A stretch of 64,000 nucleotides of DNA from an uncultured Clostridia bacterium (GCA_947627665.1 CANQWX010000009.1:1-64000), one strand, 5' to 3'; positions 7,829-17,072 are shown, counted from the stretch's first letter. Notes: generated from the letters alone by a model not told the origin. Program-made: numbers and translations.

Positions 7829-9307
7829 TTACTTGCTCCAGGCGCCGCTCCTGATGTATTCCGCCAGGAGATCGCGGGCATAGATGTTGCCTTCAAGACG
7901 GGCGACCTCGGTGATATTGTTCCAGCGGTAAGTGGAGGTATAACTGTCGATTATGATGTAATAGGTCTTATTGGCCTCCACGTTGCCCGCGTCGAAATTT
8001 CCGCCGAGGTAGCTGTAATAGTTCCTCTTGGTGCCGAGGAAATTGCTCTTGAGATCGCTGCCCTTGATACTGCCGAGGACGAGGGCGTTGTCGAAGGGGA
8101 GCAGGGAGAATACGTCGGCATAGGTGACGTTCCCCTTGGCAAGATCGTAGGGGCTGCGCGTTTTGAGATAACCGCCGCCGAGCGCGATCTCGTAGGCATC
8201 GCCCCATACTTCCACGCCCTTCTTGTAGTACAGTTCGGCGACCGTTTCGGCGATGCCGGAGGACTCCCGCTGCCGCGCGTTCTCCCCGAGCACGGCGGTA
8301 TAAGGGTCCTCATCGGGGAAATATTTGCCGTAGAGTTGCCCGATGCAGGGGTCGTCGTACAATCTGTCGCTCGCGTATTCGCCGCTCGGGAGGATCTTGG
8401 GGGTCACGGTGTACTCCTTGGTGTCGGCGTCAAAGGAAACGTCCGCGCAGCTCAGCGCGCGGTTTTCGCCGCCACCCTGTAAATGGTAGACGCCGTATTC
8501 GTCCTTCAATATGTATTGCTTATGGGTGTGCGCTTCGAACACGAGGTCGACATAGCCGTCCGAAAGCGCGGTGTCGTAATACCCCATATCGCTGTTCTTT
8601 ACGTTGTTTACGCCCGAGGCGGAGAAGCTGTCGCCTCCGTCGTGCAGGGAATAGACGATAAAATCGCACCCCTCCTCCGTGCGGAGGCGGGTCGCCTCGT
8701 TCTTGACGAGAGCGGTGAGTTCATTCCCCGTGGCAAAATGCAGTCCCGTCTGGAATTCGCCCGAGATGGAGCCGAGGCAGTCGCCGATCGCACCGATGAT
8801 GCCGATCTTGACGCCGCTCTTTTCCACGATCGTCGAGGCTTGGCAATAACCGGCGGGCGCGCCGTCCTGCGTCACGTTGATGGCGAGGAAGGGAAAGCCG
8901 GCGGCTTCGCTGTTGGGGGTCAACACGTCGGCTCCCCAATCGAATTCGTGGTTGCCGAGGGTCATGGAAACAAAGCCGGCCTCGTTCATCCACTCCGTCA
9001 TGAGCTGCCCCCGGTTCGTCGATGACTCCACCGTGCCCTGCCACATGTCGCCCGAGGAGAGCAAGATCTCTTCGCGCGAAGGGTCCTTATAGAGCTTTTT
9101 GAGATAAGTGGTGAATTCGTCCAGACCGGGCTGGTCGTCCGTATCCATGAATTTCCCGTGCAGGTCGTTGACGGCATAAAAGGACAGCTGCACCTTATGC
9201 CCGCCGCTGCCCGTGAGATCGGTATAGGGCTTGCAGCCGCAAAGTCCCGTGCCGAAAATCGCCAGGGCGAACAAGAGAGAACCTGTTTTTAAGAATAATT
9301 TTTTCAT
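7829..9307 (-). CDS. 5'-nucleotidase / metallophosphoesterase lipoprotein
   Basis: 492 residues from ATG 9307. The signal peptide ends in a lipobox LCGC with Cys25, so the mature protein is lipid-anchored outside the membrane. The calcineurin-like metallophosphoesterase domain shows NDLHGKF (47-53), SGDMWQG (85-91), GNHEFD (118-123) and EAHTHK near 285. The second half is the 5'-nucleotidase C-terminal substrate domain (GGGYLKTRSPYDLAKGNVTY, FPFDN-like LLPFDNALV). It probably dephosphorylates nucleotides outside the cell so that nucleosides can be imported. It lies 7 bp after cdd and 12 bp before pdp, which supports this role. A related UDP-sugar hydrolase or 2',3'-cyclic nucleotidase activity is possible. 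Confidence 0.9.
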   Translation of the reverse strand: MKKLFLKTGSLLFALAIFGTGLCGCKPYTDLTGSGGHKVQLSFYAVNDLHGKFMDTDDQPGLDEFTTYLKKLYKDPSREEILLSSGDMWQGTVESSTNRGQLMTEWMNEAGFVSMTLGNHEFDWGADVLTPNSEAAGFPFLAINVTQDGAPAGYCQASTIVEKSGVKIGIIGAIGDCLGSISGEFQTGLHFATGNELTALVKNEATRLRTEEGCDFIVYSLHDGGDSFSASGVNNVKNSDMGYYDTALSDGYVDLVFEAHTHKQYILKDEYGVYHLQGGGENRALSCADVSFDADTKEYTVTPKILPSGEYASDRLYDDPCIGQLYGKYFPDEDPYTAVLGENARQRESSGIAETVAELYYKKGVEVWGDAYEIALGGGYLKTRSPYDLAKGNVTYADVFSLLPFDNALVLGSIKGSDLKSNFLGTKRNYYSYLGGNFDAGNVEANKTYYIIIDSYTSTYRWNNITEVARLEGNIYARDLLAEYIRSGAWSK

Positions 9308-9314
9308 AAGCGGA

Positions 9315-9716
9315 TCAAAGGTCCTTCCCGCCGAAGGAGAAGGGCAGGAGCGCGTCGCAGGTGTACGCTCCGAAGTTTTCGGGCGTACCCAAAAGGATCT
9401 TGAAATCTTTCGGGCAGAATTCGGCGATGACCTGCCTGCACACCCCGCAAGGCGCGCAGAACGCGGCGGTCTCGCCCTCCTTTCCGCCCACGATGGCAAG
9501 CGCCTCGAATGCGCGCTCGCCCTCGCTCACCGCCTTGAAGATCGCCGTCCGCTCCGCGCAGACGGTCGCCGAAAAGGCGGCGTTTTCGATGTTGCAGCCC
9601 GTGTAGACTTTCCCGCTCTTGGTGAGGAGCGCCGCCCCCACGCGGAAACGGGAATAGGGAGAGTAGGAATTTTCGCGCGCCTTCTGCGCCGCCTCCATGA
9701 GCGCCCTGTCCGTCAC
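9315..9716 (-). CDS. cdd: Cytidine deaminase
   Basis: 133 residues; deaminates cytidine and deoxycytidine to uridine and deoxyuridine. Zinc ligands and catalytic Glu are in CAERTAIF (with CNIENAAF just before) and PCGVCRQ. The start is taken as GTG 9716, which overlaps the deoB stop as GTGA and has GGGAGGT about 8 nt upstream; it gives the normal family N-terminus (TDRALMEAAQKARENSYSPY). A TTG six codons earlier is less likely. In the operon it converts cytidine into a substrate for Pdp. Confidence 0.95.
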   Translation of the reverse strand: MTDRALMEAAQKARENSYSPYSRFRVGAALLTKSGKVYTGCNIENAAFSATVCAERTAIFKAVSEGERAFEALAIVGGKEGETAAFCAPCGVCRQVIAEFCPKDFKILLGTPENFGAYTCDALLPFSFGGKDL

Positions 9717-10876
9717 TTGCGCACCTCCCCCCAAAAGCTCGTGCCCGCGGTCTTCTCCTGCGGCACGCCGAACAGGTCGAGCACGGTGGCGGAGATGTCC
9801 GCAAAAGTCGGGCGGGTCCCCAGATCGACGCCGCTTCGGACCCCCTGCCCATAGAGGAGCATCGGGGTGTATTCGCGGGAATGGTCGGTGGAGGGCGTCG
9901 AGGGATCGCAGCCGTGGTCGGCGGTGATGAGAAGGACGTCGTCCCGCCTCATATCTTGGAGGAAGCCGCCCAAAAAGCCGTCGAACTCGGTCGCCGCGGC
10001 GGCATAGCCTTCGATGTCGTTTCTATGGCCGTACTTCATGTCGAAGTCGACGAGATTGACGAAGCACAGCCCGTTGAAGTCGCGCGCCTGCATCTCCTTC
10101 GTCACCTGCATGCCGTGCGTGTTCGAAACGGTGCGGTTGCTCTCGGAAAGCCCGCTCCCCGCAAAAATGTCGTAGATCTTTCCGACGGAGATCGTTTCGT
10201 ATCCCGCCCGTTGCAGCAAATTCAGCATGGTGTCGGCGGGAGGGAGCAGCGAATAGTCGTGGCGGTTCGCCGTGCGCGTATAGGGATATGCGCCCGTAAA
10301 AGGACGGGCGATGACCCTGCCCACATTGTGCGGCGGCACGAGCATCTCCCGTGCGATCTCGCAGTCGCGGTAGAGTTCCCCGACGGGAACGACGTCCTCG
10401 TGCGCGGCGATCTGAAAGACGCTGTCCGCGGAGGTATACACGATGAGCGCGCCCGTTTCGACCTGCTCGCGCCCGTAGTCCTTGATGACCTCGGTCCCCG
10501 AATAGGGCTTGTTGCAGATGACCTTTCTGCCCGTCCGTTTTTCGAATTCTTCGATGAGTTCCTTGGGAAATCCATCGGGATAGGTGGGGAGCGGTTCGGG
10601 CGAGATCAGCCCCGCGATCTCCCAATGCCCGATGGTGGTGTCCTTGCCCATGGAACGCTCCGCCATTCTCGCGTAGCTCGCCTTGGGGGAAGGCACGCCC
10701 CCACCCACGCCCTCGATGTTGAATAGCCCCAGCTCTTTCAGCGTCGGGCAGCGGAAAGCGGGATGGTTGCGGATCGCGCCCAACGTATCGCTCCCTTCGT
10801 CGTGCCAGAGAGAGGCGTCGGGCAATTCCCCCACGCCGAAACTGTCGAGCACGATCAGAAATACTCTCTTTGCCAT
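9713..10876 (-). CDS. deoB: Phosphopentomutase
   Basis: 387 residues from ATG 10876 (MAKRVFLIVLDSFGVGELPD), preceded by GGAGGA; upstream in-frame codons are rejected on ribosome binding site and family length. It interconverts (deoxy)ribose 1-phosphate and 5-phosphate in the alkaline-phosphatase superfamily fold, with two metal ions: Asp in LDSFGVG, Asp/His in ITADHGCDPSTPSTDHSREY near 325-345. It links the phosphorylases (DeoD, Pdp) to the aldolase DeoC. It overlaps cdd by 4 bp and lies 10 bp after deoD. Confidence 0.96.
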   Translation of the reverse strand: MAKRVFLIVLDSFGVGELPDASLWHDEGSDTLGAIRNHPAFRCPTLKELGLFNIEGVGGGVPSPKASYARMAERSMGKDTTIGHWEIAGLISPEPLPTYPDGFPKELIEEFEKRTGRKVICNKPYSGTEVIKDYGREQVETGALIVYTSADSVFQIAAHEDVVPVGELYRDCEIAREMLVPPHNVGRVIARPFTGAYPYTRTANRHDYSLLPPADTMLNLLQRAGYETISVGKIYDIFAGSGLSESNRTVSNTHGMQVTKEMQARDFNGLCFVNLVDFDMKYGHRNDIEGYAAAATEFDGFLGGFLQDMRRDDVLLITADHGCDPSTPSTDHSREYTPMLLYGQGVRSGVDLGTRPTFADISATVLDLFGVPQEKTAGTSFWGEVRK

Positions 10877-10886
10877 GTGTCCTCCG

Positions 10887-11594
10887 TCATGCGAGTTCAA
10901 GCCCGATCTTCATCATCGCCGTGAACGAGTTCTGCCGTTCCTCGGCGGTGGCGTTCTCTTCGGGATAGAGGAAGCTGTCGCTCACGGTGCAGATGCACAG
11001 CGCTTTTTTGCCCGCGCGCGCCGCGTTGCAGTAGAGCGCCGCGCTCTCCATCTCCACGCCGAGGACCCCCATCTTCGCCCACTGCATGCCGCTGTTCGCG
11101 TCGTCGTAGAACATATCGGACGAGAAGATATTGCCCACTTTATAGCGGACGCCCGCCTCTTCGCACAGCTCCGCCGCCCGCTTCAAAAGCCCGAAGTCGG
11201 CGATCGGGCAGAAGGTGCCGGGCAGGTTGTACTGCGCCGCGTAATTGCCGTTGGTGCAGGCGCCCTGCGCAAGAATGATGTCCCGCAGATGCAGGTCCTT
11301 GTCGAAGGAGCCGCAGGACCCCACACGGATGATGCTCTCCACGTCGTAGAAGTGGAAAAGCTCGTAGGAATAAATGCCGATGGAGGGCTGCCCCATGCCC
11401 GACGCCATGACGGACACGCGTTTGCCCTTATAATATCCCGTATAGCCGTTTACCCCGCGCACGTTGTTGACGAGGACGGGGTCATCGAGAAAGTTTTCCG
11501 CGATGAACTTGGCGCGCAGCGGATCGCCGGGCATCAGAACGGTCTTTGCGAAGTCGCCGCGCTTTGCGGCGATATGCGGGGTGGGGACGCTCAT
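10887..11594 (-). CDS. deoD: Purine-nucleoside phosphorylase, DeoD type
   Basis: 235 residues, usual for the hexameric trimer-of-dimers class. Motifs: [13 protein letters not shown] near 20-32 and RVGSCGS near 88-94 (phosphate site), [10 protein letters not shown] near 178-187 (ribose site) and TVSDSF near 200-205 (purine-binding Asp). It cleaves purine (deoxy)nucleosides to free base and (deoxy)ribose 1-phosphate. The start ATG 11594 overlaps the deoC stop as ATGA, so the two are translationally coupled. Confidence 0.96.
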   Translation of the reverse strand: MSVPTPHIAAKRGDFAKTVLMPGDPLRAKFIAENFLDDPVLVNNVRGVNGYTGYYKGKRVSVMASGMGQPSIGIYSYELFHFYDVESIIRVGSCGSFDKDLHLRDIILAQGACTNGNYAAQYNLPGTFCPIADFGLLKRAAELCEEAGVRYKVGNIFSSDMFYDDANSGMQWAKMGVLGVEMESAALYCNAARAGKKALCICTVSDSFLYPEENATAEERQNSFTAMMKIGLELA

Positions 11595-12250
11595 AACAGG
11601 CCCTCCTCTTTTACGATCTTTACGATGCGGGACGTGCCCAGCCGGTCTGCGCCGAGGGCGACGAAGTCCTCCGCGTCTTTTACGGAGGAGATCCCCCCTG
11701 CCGCCTTGATCCTGACGCCCTTTCCGACATGCTTTTTGAACAGCGCGACGTCCTCGCGGGTCGCGCCCGCCTTGGAAAAGCCCGTGGAGGTCTTGATGAA
11801 GTCCGCGCCCGCCGCCGTGACGATCTCGCACATCCTGATCTTCTCCTCCTCGGAAAGGAGGCAGGTTTCGATGATGACTTTCAAAATTTTTCCGCCGCAG
11901 GCGGCCTTGACCGCCCTGATCTCGTCCTCGATCTTTTCGTAGCGCCTTGCCTTGAGATCGCCGATGTTGATGACCATATCGATCTCGTCCGCGCCCTTTG
12001 CGACGGCGTCCGCAGTTTCGAACACCTTCACTTCCTTGGTGTTGTAGCCGTTGGGGAAGCCGATGACCGTGCAAATGGCGACCTTGCCCTGCGCGTATTT
12101 CGCCGCGTCCGCAACGTAGCAGGGCGGAATGCAGACCGACGCGGTGCCGTAGCGGACGCCGTCGTCGATAAGCGCCGCGATCTCCTCCCACGTCGACGTG
12201 ACGGAGAGCAACGTGTGGTCGCATCTGCGTAAAATTTCACGGATATCCAT
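11591..12250 (-). CDS. deoC: Deoxyribose-phosphate aldolase
   Basis: 219 residues, the usual length for Gram-positive DeoC. It splits 2-deoxyribose 5-phosphate into glyceraldehyde 3-phosphate and acetaldehyde, feeding glycolysis. The Schiff-base Lys lies in [17 protein letters not shown] and the second active-site Lys in [20 protein letters not shown] carries the conserved Asp region. The start ATG 12250 is fixed by the promoter: upstream in-frame ATGs at about 12280 and beyond fall in or above the -10 box. First gene of the nucleoside operon. Confidence 0.96.
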   Translation of the reverse strand: MDIREILRRCDHTLLSVTSTWEEIAALIDDGVRYGTASVCIPPCYVADAAKYAQGKVAICTVIGFPNGYNTKEVKVFETADAVAKGADEIDMVINIGDLKARRYEKIEDEIRAVKAACGGKILKVIIETCLLSEEEKIRMCEIVTAAGADFIKTSTGFSKAGATREDVALFKKHVGKGVRIKAAGGISSVKDAEDFVALGADRLGTSRIVKIVKEEGLL

Positions 12251-12278
12251 AAAGACCTCTTTCGATCGGTTTTTTCCC

Positions 12279-12307
12279 ATTATAACCCAACCCGCGGATT
12301 TTGTCAA
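12279..12307 (-). promoter_or_regulatory. Promoter of deo/nucleoside operon
   Basis: Minus strand TTGACA (12307-12302), 17-bp spacer, TATAAT (12284-12279): a perfect consensus. The transcript would start near 12272, about 22 nt before the deoC start codon. No DeoR-like operator is obvious. Confidence 0.9.
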
Positions 12308-12363
12308 TGGAAATGCCGAAAATGGCGGCGGCCGTGAAAAAAATTTTCAAAACCGCAGGCGCT

Positions 12364-12392
12364 CTCCCTCTTTTTTCCGCGGAAAGAGGGAG
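12364..12392. other. Perfect 10-bp inverted repeat between divergent promoters
   Basis: CTCCCTCTTT (12364-12373) and AAAGAGGGAG (12383-12392) flank a 9-base loop, midway between the minus-strand deo promoter and the plus-strand promoter at 12408-12436. There is no T-run on either side, so it is not a standard terminator; an operator is possible. Confidence 0.5.
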
Positions 12393-12407
12393 CCGCGCGA
12401 AAAAGTG

Positions 12408-12436
12408 TTGCAATTTTTGACAATATCCGTTATAAT
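12408..12436 (+). promoter_or_regulatory. Promoter of DedA/PlsC fusion gene
   Basis: TTGCAA (12408-12413), 17-bp spacer, TATAAT (12431-12436). The start point near 12443 leaves a leader of about 38 nt with GGAGAG before ATG 12481. The TTGACA at 12417-12422 is only 8 bp from the -10 box and is not the -35. Confidence 0.8.
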
Positions 12437-12480
12437 CGAAGGGAAGGCGCGCCTGCGCGGCGCGCGCCGACGGAGAGAGT

Positions 12481-14397
12481 ATGAAGCGGATCCCAAAAAT
12501 CAAGATCGTCGTGGCGGTCACAGGCGTGCTGTTATTTGCCGCCGTGCTCGTCCTGCTCTTTGCGGGCGACAACTTCGAGGTGTTCCGGGCGTTTTTCCGC
12601 AAGGGCATCACGCAGGAGGAGATCCGCGAGAACGCGCAGCGCTTCGGCTGGCGCGGCGTGACGTCCGTGGGCCTGCTCTCCATGCTGCAAGTGGTGCTCA
12701 TGTTCCTGCCCGCCGAACCCGTGCAGGTGGTGGCGGGCGTGAGCTACGGGCTTTGGTTCGGCATCCTCGTGTGCGAGATCGGCGTGCTCGCGGGCAACAG
12801 CCTCATCTATCTCGGCTACAAAGTATTCGGCACGCGCATGCGGGAATATTACTCCAAGAAGATCGACATCGACTGGGACAGCGCCAAGACGACGCGGACC
12901 GTTTCTCTCATCGTCATCCTTCTGTATATCCTGCCCGCGATCCCCTACGGCATGATCTGCTTTCTTGCCGCGAGCCTGGGGCTGAAATATCCCCGCTACA
13001 TTCTGCTGACGGGCCTCGGCGCCCTGCCCTCCGTGCTCATCGGCGTGGCGCTCGGCCATCTTGCCGTCACCGCAAGCCTCATCTGGGCGGCGGTCGTCTT
13101 TGTCATTCTGCTTGCCGCGGTGATCGTGCTCTTTATCAAGCGCGACGCGCTCACCGCCAAGCTCAACGCCTATCTCAAACGGCGGGCGGCTCCCTATACT
13201 TCCGACTACGACCTCAAAGACACCCACAAATTCCTCTACCGCCTGTTTTTCTTCTTTGCGGGGATCTGGCTCCGCTTCCATTTCAGGATCAAATTCCGCA
13301 ACCTCACGGGAAAACTTGACCGTCCCTCCGTGGTGCTCGTGAACCACGGCACCTTTGTGGACTTTCTCTTTTCTACCCGCTATCTCAAAAAATATTATCC
13401 CAATATCATCTGCGCCCGCCTGTACTTCTATCACAAGCGGGTGGGCACCCTCATGAAGATGGGCGGGGTGATCCCCAAGAGCATGTTCGCCGCCGACCTC
13501 GAGAGCGCGAAGAACTGCGTGCGCGTGCTGCGGCAGCGCAAGGGCATGCTGCTCATGATGCCCGAGGCGCGGCTCTCCACGGTGGGAAGATACGAGGGCA
13601 TCCAGAGCGTGACCTCCAAATTCCTGCACAAATCGGGCGCCGACCTCTATCTCTTCAAGATCCACGGCAATTACTTTGCGCAGCCCAAGTGGGGAAACGG
13701 CCCCCGCCGCGGCGCGCCCGTGGAATGCACCCTCGACAAGCTGTTCGGCGCGGAGGAGCTGTCCGCGATGCGCTACGAGGACTTTGCCGCCGCCCTCGAC
13801 CGCGCGATGGACTACGATGAGTACGAATGGCTCGCCTCCCGTCCCAAGATCAGATACCGTTCCAAGCGCCTTGCGGAGGGACTTGAGGGGATCCTGTACA
13901 AGTGCCCCGCCTGCGGCGCGGAGGGCGCGGGCGAAACTTCCAAACGCGTTTTCCGCTGCACCGCCTGCGGCATGCAGACCACCCTCGGCGACCGCTATGA
14001 ATTCGGGGAAAACGCCCCCTTTGCCGATCTGCGCGGCTGGTACGACTGGCAGCAGGAGGAGCTTTGCAAGGAAGTGGCTGCCGACGAAAATTATTGTTTG
14101 GAGAGCAAGGTAGAGCTGAAACACTCCTCCAAGGACGGCAAGACCTTCCTGCGCCACGCGGGCGACGGGGTCTGCCGCCTCGACAAGACGGGGCTTACCT
14201 ACACGGGCACGGACGACGGCGAAGAGATGACGGTGCACTTCAACGGCAACCAGGTGTACCGCCTGCTCTTCGGCGTGAACGAAGATTTCGAGCTGTATGT
14301 GGGGAAGGAGATCTGGTACTTCGTCCCCGAGAACAGACGGCTGTGCGTGAAGTGGTACCAGAGCAGCATCGCGCTCAAGGACCATTTCAAAGATTAA
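12481..14397 (+). CDS. DedA/SNARE-associated membrane domain fused to PlsC-type acyltransferase and zinc ribbon
   Basis: 638 residues. Part 1 (about 10-230) is a polytopic DedA/TVP38-like membrane domain, with FLPAEPVQVVAG near 75-86 and LPAIPYGMICFLAASLG near 151-167. Part 2 (about 280-430) is a lysophospholipid acyltransferase with the NH(X4)D motif NHGTFVD (His289, Asp294) and a second motif PEARLS (361-366) in place of the common EGTR. Part 3 (about 470-510) is a C4 zinc ribbon, CPAC (475-478) and CTAC (493-496), followed by a beta-rich C-terminal domain. DedA proteins are linked to lipid scrambling or flipping, and PlsC enzymes acylate lysophospholipids, so a combined lipid transport and acylation protein is a reasonable inference. 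I do not recall this exact three-part fusion as a named family. It is followed 13 bp later by the YfcC gene. Confidence 0.88.
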   Translation: MKRIPKIKIVVAVTGVLLFAAVLVLLFAGDNFEVFRAFFRKGITQEEIRENAQRFGWRGVTSVGLLSMLQVVLMFLPAEPVQVVAGVSYGLWFGILVCEIGVLAGNSLIYLGYKVFGTRMREYYSKKIDIDWDSAKTTRTVSLIVILLYILPAIPYGMICFLAASLGLKYPRYILLTGLGALPSVLIGVALGHLAVTASLIWAAVVFVILLAAVIVLFIKRDALTAKLNAYLKRRAAPYTSDYDLKDTHKFLYRLFFFFAGIWLRFHFRIKFRNLTGKLDRPSVVLVNHGTFVDFLFSTRYLKKYYPNIICARLYFYHKRVGTLMKMGGVIPKSMFAADLESAKNCVRVLRQRKGMLLMMPEARLSTVGRYEGIQSVTSKFLHKSGADLYLFKIHGNYFAQPKWGNGPRRGAPVECTLDKLFGAEELSAMRYEDFAAALDRAMDYDEYEWLASRPKIRYRSKRLAEGLEGILYKCPACGAEGAGETSKRVFRCTACGMQTTLGDRYEFGENAPFADLRGWYDWQQEELCKEVAADENYCLESKVELKHSSKDGKTFLRHAGDGVCRLDKTGLTYTGTDDGEEMTVHFNGNQVYRLLFGVNEDFELYVGKEIWYFVPENRRLCVKWYQSSIALKDHFKD

Positions 14398-14410
14398 ACG
14401 GAGAAAAACC

Positions 14411-15892
14411 ATGAGAGAAGCAGAGGAAAAAGAGGAAACGGAAGAACATAGCCCCGAAACGCGCTCCACGGATCACTTGCCCGGCACGGATGCCGTGGAA
14501 AAGGAGAGATCCTTCTTGCGCATCAACCGCAGGGCGTTCTTTGTGGTATTGGGCATGCTCGTGGTCATCATCGCCGCCAGCGCCCTTCTGACGCTGTTCA
14601 TCCCGCAGGGGGAATATTCCGCCGACGGTACATATACGCAGGGCGAGATCCACGGCATCGCCTTCTGGCGGGTGATCACGGCGCCCTTCCGCGTGTTCTT
14701 TGCGGGAAGCGACGGGGTGCGCGTCATCATGATCAGCGTCTTTCTGCTTGTGATGAGCGGCGTGTTCCTGATCGTCGAAAAGACGGGCGGCATCAAAGCC
14801 GTCATCGGCGCCGCGACCCGAAAATTCGCCGCGCACAAGAAGCTCCTCCTCTGCCTTTTGGCGCTCATCTTCATGGCGTTCGGCAGCCTCTTCGGCATGT
14901 TCGAGGAACTCGTCACCCTTCTCCCCCTCGTCGTCATGCTCGCCCTGTCCCTCGGCTTCGATACGCTCACGGGGCTGTCGGTCTGCATGATGGCGGCGTG
15001 CTTCGGCTTCTCCGCGGCCATCACGAACCCCTTCTCGGTGGGGCTTGCCTCCGAAGAGGCGGGCGTGACCGTTGCAAGCGGCATCTCCCTTAGGATCGTG
15101 CTCTTTGCCGTCATCTTTGCGATGGTGTGCGGATTTTTGCTGCTGCATGTACGGCGGATCGGGCGCGATCCCAAGCGGTCGCTCACCTATCTGCGCGACG
15201 CAGAAAAGCGCCAAACGCTCACCGCGCAGGAAGGAACAACGGACAGAAAGGTCTTTCTCACCTACGTCATCTTCTTCGCGGCGGAAGTCGGCGTGCTGCT
15301 CCTCGCGGCGACGGTGCCCGTGCTCTCCGATTACGCCATTCCCATTCTCGCGGGCACCTTCCTCATCGGCGGGCTGATCGCGGGCGGGATCCTCTCCGAA
15401 AAATTCACCGACGTGCTCAAATGGTTCGGCCAGGGAGTGCTCTCCATGCTCCCCGCCGTCGCCATGATCGCCCTTGCCTCCTCCGTGAAACTCATCATGG
15501 ACGAGGGCGGCATCCTCGGCACCATTATCCACCGCGTGGTGGAGAGCCTGAAAAACAGGTCCCCCTTCGAGATCGTCCTCATCCTCTACGCGCTCATCCT
15601 CTTTTTGCAGATCTTCATCGGCTCCGCCTCGGCAAAGATCTTCCTCATCATGCCCATTCTCGTGCAATTGGCGGGACCGCTCGGGCTATCCGCCAACCTC
15701 ATCATTCTGACCTATTGCATGGCGGACGGCTTTACCGACGTGATATTGCCCACCAACCCCGTGCTCCTCATCGGGCTATCCATGGCGGACGTTTCCTACG
15801 GGAAGTGGTTCCGCTTTACCTGGTGGTTCCAGCTCGCCGTGTTCGCCGTGACGGTGCTCATGCTCTTCATCGGGGTACAGATCGGATATTGA
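14411..15892 (+). CDS. YfcC-family carrier (C4-dicarboxylate / basic amino acid antiporter type)
   Basis: 493 residues, about 12 membrane helices. The first 37 residues are an acidic cytoplasmic extension. Family hallmarks: LLTLFIPQGEYS near 56-67; FGMFEELVTLLPLVVMLALS with its re-entrant-loop character; and the paired later motif IGSASAKIFLIMPI and TDVILPTNPVLLIGLSMA, typical of the YfcC/DcuC/AbgT-like group. Members move amino acids, peptides or dicarboxylates; the substrate cannot be read here. Co-directional and 13 bp after the DedA/PlsC fusion, so likely co-transcribed, and closed by a strong terminator. Confidence 0.88.
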   Translation: MREAEEKEETEEHSPETRSTDHLPGTDAVEKERSFLRINRRAFFVVLGMLVVIIAASALLTLFIPQGEYSADGTYTQGEIHGIAFWRVITAPFRVFFAGSDGVRVIMISVFLLVMSGVFLIVEKTGGIKAVIGAATRKFAAHKKLLLCLLALIFMAFGSLFGMFEELVTLLPLVVMLALSLGFDTLTGLSVCMMAACFGFSAAITNPFSVGLASEEAGVTVASGISLRIVLFAVIFAMVCGFLLLHVRRIGRDPKRSLTYLRDAEKRQTLTAQEGTTDRKVFLTYVIFFAAEVGVLLLAATVPVLSDYAIPILAGTFLIGGLIAGGILSEKFTDVLKWFGQGVLSMLPAVAMIALASSVKLIMDEGGILGTIIHRVVESLKNRSPFEIVLILYALILFLQIFIGSASAKIFLIMPILVQLAGPLGLSANLIILTYCMADGFTDVILPTNPVLLIGLSMADVSYGKWFRFTWWFQLAVFAVTVLMLFIGVQIGY

Positions 15893-15904
15893 ACCGAAAA
15901 AATC

Positions 15905-15940
15905 GCGCGCCGTCCGAAAGTTTCGGACGGCGCGCTTTTT
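15905..15940 (+). terminator. Strong intrinsic terminator between convergent genes
   Basis: GCGCGCCGTCCGAAA (15905-15919) pairs with TTTCGGACGGCGCGC (15921-15935), followed by TTTTT. An A-run at 15897-15902 on the other side means it can also end galK transcription from the minus strand. Confidence 0.93.
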
Positions 15941-15953
15941 CTTGCAGACCGTT

Positions 15954-17072
15954 TTACAGTTTTTCCACGACGATCCCGTCGCCGATCTCCGAGTCGTAAA
16001 AGGCGGCACGGTAGCCCGTTTCGCGCGCATACCGCTCCGCGACGAATTCCTTGAACTCCTCCACGCCCTCCTTCCTGACGACGGAAACGGTACATCCGCC
16101 GAAGCCCGCGCCCGTCATGCGGGAGCCGAGGCAGGCGGGATGGCTCTGCGCGGCGTGCGCAAGGCTGTCAAGCTCCTTGCCCGTGACCTCGTACAGGTCC
16201 CGCAAAGAGGCGTGCGAGGCGTTGAGAAGCTGCCCGAAGCCCGCGATGTCCCCCTCGCGCAACAGCTGTGCGGCGCGGCGGACGCGTTCGCATTCCTCCA
16301 CGACGTGCTTCGCCCTGCGGTAGACGACGGCGGGCAGCAGCGTCTTGTATTCCTCGAGCATGTAGGGCTGCACTTCGGAAAGGCTCGAAGCGGGGATACG
16401 CTTTTTGAGCAGGCGGAGCGCCTCCTCCACCTCTCCCCTGCGCTCGTTATACTTGCTCGTGACGAGGCTGTGCGGCTTTTTGCAGTCGGCGATGACGAGC
16501 GTGCAGTCGCCAAGCTCCACGGGGATATATTCCACCGCAAGGGTGGAGCAATCGAGCAGAAGCGCATGGCCCGCCTTCCCGCGCGCGGAAGCGTATTGGT
16601 CCATGATGCCGCAGTTCACCCCCGCGTATTCCTGCTCCGCCTTTTGGGCGGTAAGGGCGACTTCCACGGGGTCGAACGTTTCGCCCGCGACCGTGGCGAG
16701 CGCCGCGATGGTGCTCACTTCGATGGCGGCGGAAGAAGATAGCCCGCTCCCGTAAGGGACGGTGCAATCCATGCGCAGATCGCAGCCGACGACCTTGTGC
16801 CCCGCTTTCCGCCAGAGCGCCGCGCAACCCGCATGGTACTTGGCGTGCTGCATGCTGCGGCCGTCCTCCAGCTTTTCGAGGTCGAGGACCGCCTCGCCGG
16901 GAAGATCCGCCCACGAGATGCGGAGGACGTTCTCCCCGTTCGGCCGCGCCAGGACGGTGTTTTTGAGGGTGAGCGCGCAGGGCAGCACTTTGCCGCCGCA
17001 ATAGTCGACATGCTCGCCGATGAGGTTGACCCTGCCCGCCGCGGAAACGCGGTAAAGATACTCCTTATTCAT
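15954..17072 (-). CDS. galK: Galactokinase
   Basis: 372 residues; phosphorylates alpha-D-galactose to galactose 1-phosphate with ATP. GHMP kinase motifs are intact: GRVNLIGEHVDY (13-24) for sugar binding, TVPYGSGLSSSAAIEV near 104-119 (ATP loop), a catalytic Asp in GIMDQYAS, and GAGFGGCTVS near the C-terminus. It overlaps galT by 8 bp, so the two Leloir enzymes are coupled. No galE or galM is in the window. Confidence 0.96.
   Translation of the reverse strand: MNKEYLYRVSAAGRVNLIGEHVDYCGGKVLPCALTLKNTVLARPNGENVLRISWADLPGEAVLDLEKLEDGRSMQHAKYHAGCAALWRKAGHKVVGCDLRMDCTVPYGSGLSSSAAIEVSTIAALATVAGETFDPVEVALTAQKAEQEYAGVNCGIMDQYASARGKAGHALLLDCSTLAVEYIPVELGDCTLVIADCKKPHSLVTSKYNERRGEVEEALRLLKKRIPASSLSEVQPYMLEEYKTLLPAVVYRRAKHVVEECERVRRAAQLLREGDIAGFGQLLNASHASLRDLYEVTGKELDSLAHAAQSHPACLGSRMTGAGFGGCTVSVVRKEGVEEFKEFVAERYARETGYRAAFYDSEIGDGIVVEKL

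Noticed and set aside
12415-12436. Promoter using TTGACA at 12415-12422 region with TATAAT 12431-12436
   Set aside because: The spacer would be only 8 bp; TTGCAA at 12408-12413 gives the correct 17 bp.
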